DNA of 64,000 bases from Euonymus europaeus (taxonomy: Eukaryota; Streptophyta; Magnoliopsida; Celastrales; Celastraceae): NCBI GenBank assembly GCA_963580455.1, contig OY756964.1:21240001-21304000 (forward strand), in the 5' to 3' direction. Under the pieces are notes generated by a model. It searched no databases and was not told where the DNA came from. It saw only the letters and a program-made list of their open reading frames with translations. Positions 56,201-64,000 of the stretch are shown in pieces. Positions within the stretch are counted from its first letter, which is position 1; every line of letters begins with the position of its first letter. The translations under genes and the position numbers were made by a program.

Positions 56201-59200
56201 GGCTTGCTTATGCTTCCAACAGCCCATTGCAGTCAAATACAGGACGTCTAAGTCCCCAAAGTCTTACTCCATCCCCTGGTGCCAGTCCATCAACTTCACC
56301 TGGCAGTGGGAATCTGGTGGCTCGATACGCCATGGAGTCAAGCAAGCAGTTAGCTGCAGGGCTACTCAATCTAGGTGATATGGGCTACAAAACACTTTCT
56401 AAGTACTGTCATGATTTTATCCCTGATGGTTCTAGTTCCCCAGTGTCTTCAAATTCTAGCTGGAGAGTTGGTCGGGGTGCATCACACTTGGGAGAAACAG
56501 ATGTTGCTGGGATGGTTAGTCTTTGGAATATTGCGAACTTGCGTTTCTGATGTTAACATTTAAATCTTCTGGTGATTGCATGACACTGGGACTTGGATGT
56601 TGAAATTTTAGTTTCCAAATCTGTCTTACAGCCTTACATAGTGCCTTTTGTCTATGTGTTCATGTACTGAGTTCAGCTTACCAATTTTAAGAATACCATC
56701 ATTTATAAAGTTTCTCTGTAATTCTAGACATGCTGAATTCAATAGGGCTTGGAGGTTTCCAACTGTACTATGTTGTTCTTCTTTCGAAAGCTATCAGCAT
56801 TTGAAAATTCCTTACTCATATTCAACTGCTTTTGAAGGTTATTGTTAAAGATTTTCATCTTACCCCTTTTAGAATGCCAACTTTTAAGTATTCATCTATC
56901 TCTTGCTATAAACAATTGAGAATAAAGTAAGAGTTTCCTTTCTCATATTCAAGTGTTTTGCAGGTTATTGTTAAAGATTTTCTTTCTAGAGCTGTGGTAT
57001 CGCAATTTAGGGCTCATACTAGTCCCATTTCTGCTCTTTGTTTCGATCCCAGTGGGACGCTTCTGGTTACTGCTTCAGTACATGGAAATAATATTAATAT
57101 CTTCCGAATAATTCCATCCTGCTTCCAAAATGGATCCAGTAGTCGGAATTACGATTGGAGTTATTCTCATGTGCACCTTTACAAGCTCCACCGTGGCATG
57201 ACATCTGCTGTATGTTCTTCCCCCTCCCTCAAACACCAAAGAACAAACAAATTTCTCTTCTTTTGGTGTATTTTATATGTTCCTGGGAATTTTCTTGCAG
57301 GTGATACAAGATATTTGTTTTAGTCATTGTAGTCGATGGATTGGAATTATTTCATCCAGAGGAACTTGTCATATTTTTGCTCTTTCCCCTTTTGGTGGAG
57401 AAAATGTTCTTCGGATACAGAATTCTGATGTATATGGGCCTTCTATCTCGCCAGTTCTGCCACTACCGTGGTGGTCAACTCCATATTTCATGGCGAATCA
57501 GCAATCTTTTTCTTCACCGCCACCAGCGTCTGTCACCCTCTCTGTGGTGAGAAGAATAAAATGTAGCCACTTGGGTTGGCTCGGTACTGTCAGCAGTGCT
57601 GCCTCTTCTGTGGCAGGAAAGGCCACCATTCCATCGGGTGCGACTGCTGCAACTTTTCACAACTCTGTACGTCATGGTTTGCTACCTGCTCCCTTAAAAA
57701 GCGATACTGCCTTAGAGCATCTATTGGTATTTGCTCCCTCTGGTCATGTAGTTCAATATAAACTTCTATCAGCGGTAGGAGGAGACCCGAATGAACCGGC
57801 TTCAAGAAATCTGCATGGCTATTCAGTTCAGATGCAAGATGAAGAGCTACGAGTGGGAGTCGAGGCCGTTCAGTGGTGGGATGTATGCAGGAGAGCAGAT
57901 TGGCCAGAAAGAGAGGAGTGCATGTCTGGAATAACTCCTGGCAGAAAAGAAACTGCAGATATGGTCATGGATATATCTGATTCTGAAGATAATAAATCTG
58001 AGCATAGTGAGTTAAATTCCCATGAGAGATCTCACTTGTATCTCTCCAATGCAGAGGTGCATGTTAATTCTGGGAGGATACCGGTCTGGCAAAAATCAAA
58101 TGTACGTTCCCAATACAATATGAGATGTTTTTATCTGTCATCATTTATTTCTTATGCTTTTTTAATGTAACTTCAGATGCAATTCTACACAATGGCTCCT
58201 GTCAGTCCTGTGGGGACTGATGTGGTTAATACTATTGAAGTTCAGTCTGGTGGAGAGAGTGAAATAGAAATAATTCCTGTTAATGAGGTTGAAATTAGGC
58301 AGAAAGATTTATTGCCTGTTGCGGACCATTTTCATAGGGTTCAGTCTGGTTGGAGTAACAGGTAAACCCTGCTTTCCTGCGTTTAGTTTGTGTTGACTTT
58401 GTTTTCAAATATATTTGAGATTTTACTTCTGTTATCTTCAGTTCAGATGAGTAACTCTTTCACTGTTCTATTTTGAGGGAAGTGCACTTAAAGCAGGAGA
58501 TTCTTCCTGTTCCTGTTAAATTAATAGGTGCAGTTAGACTGACTTTGATAGCTCTTAAAAGTTTTCTGGTCGCATCTCTATGCTAGCTGGGAGCATGAGG
58601 GACTTTTGTAAATGAATGTTGTGTTAGGATTTGATTTGACATTTTAGCTATTTTTAATTCATTTTATATTTTTGAGCCTGCTGTCTCTCTATTTATCTGG
58701 TTGGATTCATGTAGACTTCTTCTGGGAAGTTTTGTTCACTCTGGATGCTGCATGGAGTCTTTATTATTGAAATAGAAGCACAATAATATTTTCATCGACT
58801 TGTCTAGAATTCCAAAGGAAAATGAAACAAATAGTGATCTGGGACAGGGGAGGGCCTTTGCCTGATGTTATATATGACCCTGACTTCTAATATTAGGATG
58901 GTGTACCTGTTTGGGTGTTTGAACCACAACCTGTACCTAATTTCTGAATGCTGCTGTTAATCGGTCCCGCTCACCAGTGAGCGTGCAACCTTTTTCTAGT
59001 ATTTAGATTGAAAACGTTGTACGTGGTATCTGAAGATAACCATGATGAGGGGTTGACATTTAACGGGCAATAGGAATTTAAATAATATTTCCATGATACA
59101 ATTTCTTTGGTTTCCTACCTCTAATCGGTTTCTGTTTTCGTTTTGTTCAGGGGTTTCATCGGGGAAAGGCATTCAATTTCATCTCCTGATTCTCCTGGTG

Positions 59201-60615
59201 GAAGAAAAAAGTTCTATGAAGGTACTGCTGTAATCCATTCTAATCTGTTGTCACCTAGTTCAGTTGATAACTCAGATAGAGGTATAGCAAACGCTTAAAG
59301 TTGCATTTAATTTGTTCTTATTAAAAGATGTAGCTTATTTTACTCTTGGCACTTCTGTCAGGGTGTTCAATAAATTCTTATCAACCCATGTTCCAATCTG
59401 GGAATGTGAATACTGGGGGAAAAAGCGTCGATTGCATTTTGGATAAACCTGCACTGAACTCTAGCTCTCTTAACAAAGATAATGGTGTATTTTCTGTCAA
59501 ACAATCTGCCTCGAACGTCCATCCGGTGGAGGATTATGATTTTAGAAATAATTTGTCGTATTTGACAAGCGGCTCACTTTCTGAGAGAAGAAACATTGCA
59601 AAAGAGGCTCGGTCATCAAACAGTAGTGGGACTAGTGAAGTTTCAACTATAAGTTCCAACCGTTCTGATTTAAGTATGAATGTAATAGATGAGGGTCCAG
59701 TTAATGACTCCCCAGATTTTGAGCAGTTTTTTCAAGAAGGTTATTGTAAGGCATCACCATTGAGCGAATGTCATGAATCAACAGGAATTGTTACTGATGT
59801 GGACAGCAACAGCAGTCCTTGTGATATTGAAAAGTGCGTGGAAGATGGTGACAATGATGACATGCTTGGAGGTGTTTTTGATTTCTCTGAAGAAGGTAGG
59901 AATCTGTAACTGTTGCGTGAACTTTCTTACTTTTATCCTTCTACAAAAAAAAATACTTGGAATTGCCACTGGTCCCTGCTATTTGGGAAATAGCATTTGT
60001 ATAAATGCATTTATAGATACAAATGCATATTGTGTGAGTTTTTTCTGTGGAAAAAATATATCTCGTACCATTTCATTTAAATGACTAGAAACGAAGACAG
60101 GCCCTGATTGTAATAAACCCAAACTTTGCTGACCATCCACATGCCATTTCTTTATGTGCTCTCTTTTAACAAGACGATTTTTTAAAGAAAAAAAAATGTC
60201 TGTTAATGTTTCCATAAAAAAGAGCGGCTTTGGTTTTCTTATGTATCTTTTTTGAGTTCTATTATACTTTTCAATTCTTTCTTGTGTGGTTAAGTTTGTA
60301 CTTGTTGGAGTTTGGTAAAAACTGCATGTGATGTGATTTGCCTTGGTGACAGATGGTTTTGCATAGCAGTTGTCTCGCATTTTTTTTTCCAGGTGGCATT
60401 TGTTCTTTAACTAAGTATTCTATCCTATATATTTCCTTCTGTGCTTTGTTTCATTCTTATTTTTTTCATGAATACAGTCTGTATTGTGAAAAAAGGGGTG
60501 GTGAACTTTGCTACAACTCTTTAAGTTTACAGTTAATGCAACCCTTTAAATTCCGACTTTAAGCGGTTTCTAACATTTTTTCATGAACTTGATTTTTCTT
60601 CTTTTGACAGGTTGA
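53274..60615 (+). CDS. ATG18H: Autophagy-related protein 18, g/h type, with BCAS3 domain
   Basis: Nine exons join in frame to 993 residues: 53274-53450, 55312-55770, 56071-56514, 56964-57209, 57301-58101, 58177-58361, 59151-59281, 59362-59895 and 60611-60615, the last giving only the final codon and stop (FSEEG). The protein starts with a Ser/Asn-rich stretch and FIPNSLKFISSC, then WD40-propeller blades (GYCNGFQVVDVQDASDVNEL, SPTVVRFYSLKSHNYVHVL, FDPSGTLLVTASVHGNN), then the BCAS3 region (WWDVCRRADWPERE) and a long acidic, serine-rich tail. Plant ATG18 proteins act on phagophore and endosome membranes in autophagy. Where PROPPINs carry FRRG for PI3P binding, this protein has LHRG after HLYK, as in the BCAS3-type members. 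The assignment to h rather than g rests on the VLWASFDKLEVGPSSFK segment and is tentative. Intron 1 is 1.9 kb and carries a MITE. Confidence 0.88.
53955..54190 (+). mobile_element. Possible degraded SINE in intron 1 of the ATG18-like gene
   Basis: GGAGTAAGGTCTGCATACAC, followed by CGACCCACTGCGGGAG and a T-rich end near 54170, resembles the 3' half of plant Au/TS-type SINEs (GTAAGGCTGCGTACA ... GCGGGAG). The promoter boxes and target duplication are not clear. Confidence 0.4.
54379..54680. mobile_element. PIF/Harbinger (Tourist-like) MITE in intron 1 of the ATG18-like gene
   Basis: The ends CGCTGTATTAGGAAGGAGG and, inverted, GGCTATGTTTGGAAGGAGG are flanked by TTA at 54376-54378 and 54681-54683. 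The 302-bp interior is full of AAACCTC/GAGGTTT words in both orientations and has no coding capacity. The size, TTA duplication and TIR suit a Tourist-like MITE. Confidence 0.65.
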
Positions 60616-61861
60616 TATATGTGTTTATAGCTTCTGATCAAGTCTTGCTACCTCTACATATGAAATGCTATGCAAGGGTTGGTCAAAGGTCAGCCGCATT
60701 GCCTGATTAGATACTAATTGCCATCGGAATTGGAATGCTACTAACCGATAGATGCAAGCAATATAAACTTGGCAGACCTTAGTGTTGCTATGGTGGGGCA
60801 AATGCTTGGTTCCTACCTCTAATTCTCATGTACATGTTGTATATTGATATTCGCGATACAGCTGATTTGTGTGGAAAGATTCTTTCTTTGTTAACATTGT
60901 TCATTCTTCAAAGGAAAAAAAGACAAAAATAAAAAGGTTAAAAGAAATTGGGAAAATGCTGGTTCCTGTACGTGTTGCATCCTTTCTAATCTGATTTTGT
61001 GAAGATTTTGATCATCCCTCAAATTCGGCACATTAGATACAAGGTTGTGTATCAGGTAAAGGTCTCTTTACTCTCTTCGCTGGAAATTTTCGTTTCATTG
61101 TTTTGCATTCTGGGTTTTAATTTCAGAGCTTCAAATGTTAGGTTGAAAGAATTATTTTTGTACGTTGAACTAAATGGAGGAATTACAAGTTGGGGAAAAA
61201 AACCCAGATTGGGGCAGTTTTTGAGTGAGTTGTCCGGATCGGATCGCTTTCCCCCAGGTTAGTTGTTCCTTTTCAGTGTGCTTTCGGTTATAGAGCATTG
61301 GGAGTTTGGTGAACAAAATCTGTGTCGTGTCATTTGGTTGTGGAGAAGTAGTTAGCTTATAAGCTCTATCAAATCAATTATAGGTTTGAGTCCTGATTAG
61401 TCTTGAGTAGGTGTTGAACGGGGCGTTTTTAGGTGGCCAAAGAAATGTGCAAGGTTTCAAACTCTTATCAGGGAATTGGACACGGAGAGATGGTATTATG
61501 CATATGCACAATTTTGATCATCATTAGCGACCTAGCTTCTTGTCTCAATCTCAACAGCATTTGAGCCACTAAAAGGGCACTGTAAATCTTGATTACTTTG
61601 ATTGGTCCTCTCTATCTAAGTAATTAGTACAAATCCTCCCTTTGAAATAATTTATTTCTGGCCAAATCAATCACTCCAGAACGTGCTAGTGATTGTACTT
61701 AATATATTGTTGATGTAATTATCTCATCGTGGGAGAGGCTATATTATTTTAGCCAAAATTGGCTATTATTTTCACCGAAATCATGTTAAATCATAATTTA
61801 TTTTATGAAAATGACACATTAGGATTTAGGTGATTTATTGTTTAGGGTTTAGAATTCCATT
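60616..61861. other. 3' untranslated region of the ATG18-like gene and intergenic sequence
   Basis: The 3' UTR probably runs to about 60860-60930, where A-rich sequence occurs. The rest has no recognised gene; an 87-codon open frame at 60999-61262 has no family resemblance. Confidence 0.35.
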
Positions 61862-62135
61862 CAACAATGCATCATTGGTTGAGATGATGGAATTGACTAT
61901 AGTAACTGTTTGCATAAACGGAAGGTTATGAGTTTAAGTCTCATGAGTGTTGTTATACTCTTGCAATTGAGTGCATGGGCCCTTGAAGTCACCCTGTGTT
62001 ATCTTTCCGCACTAGTCATCGCCTAGACTTATTGGTCTATAGGGTTGTGGAATCTTTCATGTGGCCCTATAGATCTGGTTCAGCTGTCACAGTGTGACAT
62101 TTTGACCCGTGAGTTTCCGCGTATAAAAAAAATAG
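61862..62135 (+). mobile_element. tRNA-derived SINE, old copy
   Basis: An A-box-like TTGGTTGAGATGATGG (about 61876) and a B-box-like ATGAGTTTAAGTCTCATGAG (about 61929) are followed by a tRNA-unrelated body ending ACCCGTGAGTTTCCGCGTAT and A(8). Flanking TAGGGTTTAGAATTCCA and TAGAGTTTGATTCTCA resemble a diverged target duplication. It differs from the SINEs at 3.7 and 32.0 kb. Confidence 0.6.
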
Positions 62136-64000
62136 AGTTTGATTCTCACTGGGAGTAACACTCGCGTGGCCACGAGTTGGACTTTGAGTCAACTTATTCA
62201 ATCGTCGGATGAAAAACTTCAATGCACTTTAGTTTTACGGTCCAAGTTTAAACCTAAATTACATGTCTAAATAACAAATCTATTAGATGTTGTTCTCGAT
62301 TATCAAAAATAATTTAAAATTTAAGTTTTAGGATTAATTATTTTTTCCTTTCAAATTATTTTTTCCTTTCAAATTATTTTGATCACTAAAATACTAAATT
62401 AACATTTTAACACGTTATTTTGAAAAGATATGTAGCACAAGATCCAGGGCCATACACACATTGTTGTACGACGTAAATATAAGTATAGGGGTCCATCATA
62501 ATACCTTCCTTACGCGACACGTATCGAGCCCTGCATTATTGCCACCAATACAAGCATACAACACAACGTTGGTCAGGTAAAGGTCCCCTACATGGTGCAC
62601 CCAAACTTGCCACATGTTTTCAGACAACCTGGCAGCCATGGACAGAAATCTTTGCAGAAAGATACGAAACATTTGGACAGCACGATGTGAATTTTACAAC
62701 CAAGACTTTTACCCCACTCCTGTCCAATTGAAACAACCAACCAATCAAGCCCTCAACAGCATACCAAGAAGAAGCCATTGGAGCCGCAATACAATAAATA
62801 TAAGAATCTTGTGAGGATCGGGATTGTGGGAATTGTGTTTGGATAAGTAGGACAGAGTTGGTAAGATTATATCATACCCAACTTGATCTTTTTATAAATA
62901 AACGATAAGGGCAACCACAATAATGATATGATGCATGTCTTAATGACTTATTAAATTTTAAAAATGAATATCACATTTATTTTATAAAAATATAACTCTC
63001 AATATAATCAAAAGTCAAGCCACATACCTATTCACATTAACAAAACATATTTTTTCATATAGCAATAGTAAAACACATTTTTTCAATATAGTCACATCAA
63101 CAACTAATGAACCAGCAACTTCCACACCATTGTGATTGCCCTAAGATTATAAATTAGATACTCATGCCTAGTAGAGTTATTGTCCGTTTTAGGTTTAAGG
63201 TTCCTACGTTTTTTTTGTAAAACTTTTGATATTGGGTTTATACTATTAAAGACGGGATAACTTATCAAACCACAACATTATAATCCCAATCTCCATGAAA
63301 CTGTTGCAGTGGATATCATAAGGACTATGACTGAAAATCTCATTCCCCGTCAATCAAGTTATTGTCGCTCAAAAACTTGGAGAGGAAAACAAAATAGATG
63401 CTGAATCTTTTGAAAACAACACTCTCAAACAGACAAGAGAAAGAGATAGAACAGTAATTACGTACTAATTACTGAAAGATAAAGATAAAGATGGGATGGT
63501 GATAAGGAATCAAGTTTTATCTTGTGATGGTTTTTAAAATATTAATAACGTTCACTTCCACTGACCGTAAAATATGAGAATTGAGACTTTTAGCCATACA
63601 TGACACAACCCCCACAAGTCTGCATTCTCTCTGTTTTTCTTTCATACCAACAACGACATCATGTAAGTTTGTCATCTGAACAGTTGACTTGGGTTTAACT
63701 CGAGCCCTAAGTTTCGCGCATAGAAATTTTTTCACTCGATGATAAGGTAAGTTGGCAAAAGCTTAGCACGCAGACACAAGAATATTACTTGTGATGGGAA
63801 TCGAACTCAGGATATCCCAAATCTTATATTCTCTCTATATATTAAATTAATTAGAGAACCCTCTCCACTATACCTCACATTCTATATGGACAATTTAAAA
63901 TTTTCTACCAAACTAAGACTATAAAAAATACATGGAGTCTCTATAGTATCAGCAAAGCAAAGATGGAAAGAGTGTTTCAGTTGCAGAAACAGTTAGTTGA
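62136..64000. other. Intergenic sequence
   Basis: No gene is recognised. Near 63740-63830 the minus strand has CCTGAGTTCGATTCCCATC, a B-box-like word that may mark another SINE, but no A box or target duplication could be paired with it. Confidence 0.3.

Noticed and set aside
63740..63830. Possible tRNA gene on the minus strand (B-box-like GAGTTCGATTCCC)
   Set aside because: No A box at tRNA spacing and no cloverleaf could be drawn; at most a SINE scrap.
1..64000. CRISPR arrays, operons, prokaryotic phage or toxin modules
   Set aside because: Intron-rich plant genes and transposons throughout; no regularly spaced repeat-spacer array was seen.

Overview
The window is nuclear DNA of a flowering plant, most likely a eudicot. 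Evidence is AT-rich intergenic sequence, many short exons with GT-AG introns, plant-only families (DMP/DUF679, F-box-DUF295, ROP-binding-type RLCK, ERD6-like sugar transporter), plant transposon types and a piece of plastid DNA. I cannot name the genus. Gene density is low (about one intact gene per 8 kb) and roughly half of the rest can be assigned to transposons or duplications.

Layout. 1-1.7 kb: first exon of a histidine-phosphatase (phosphoglycerate-mutase-like) gene on the minus strand, the rest lying off the left edge. 2-7.3 kb: two copies of a dispersed repeat around two SINE insertions, each with a perfect 18-bp target duplication, then a LINE remnant. 7.5-8.1 kb: an intronless DMP membrane-protein gene. 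10.2-21 kb: three tandem F-box-DUF295 genes. The first is followed by a decayed copia gag that was split by a 1,069-bp hAT-type element; the second by a scrap of sugar-transporter exon and a mosaic plastid insertion (rpl2-rpl23-ycf2). 21.7-25.8 kb: an intact 18-exon ERD6-like sugar transporter, tail to tail with the third F-box gene, with a LINE in intron 1. 27-30.5 kb: an RKF3-type receptor kinase and a broken duplicate that lost its kinase N-lobe. 30.5-33.2 kb: a cluster of small DNA elements and a SINE.

33.3-39.3 kb is the most unusual segment: a 6,027-bp non-autonomous Helitron (minus orientation, A|TC start, hairpin plus CTAG|T end) carrying the first four exons of an AMSH1-like deubiquitinase gene in sense orientation and further exon-like islands. 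Its 117-bp 5' terminus is repeated, inverted, on the other side of the AMSH1 fragment. A 743-bp MULE with a perfect 9-bp target duplication lies 0.3 kb beyond.

43-49.2 kb: a nine-exon receptor-like cytoplasmic kinase of the RBK1/RBK2 (ROP-binding kinase) type with a 3-kb intron and a GC-AG intron. 50-52 kb: a composite MULE-like element. 53.3-60.6 kb: a nine-exon ATG18 (g/h type, BCAS3-domain) autophagy gene with a Harbinger-type MITE in intron 1. The right end holds a SINE and otherwise unassigned sequence. The intact genes do not form one pathway; their common theme is local duplication (F-box, transporter, receptor kinase) and transposon-driven rearrangement.
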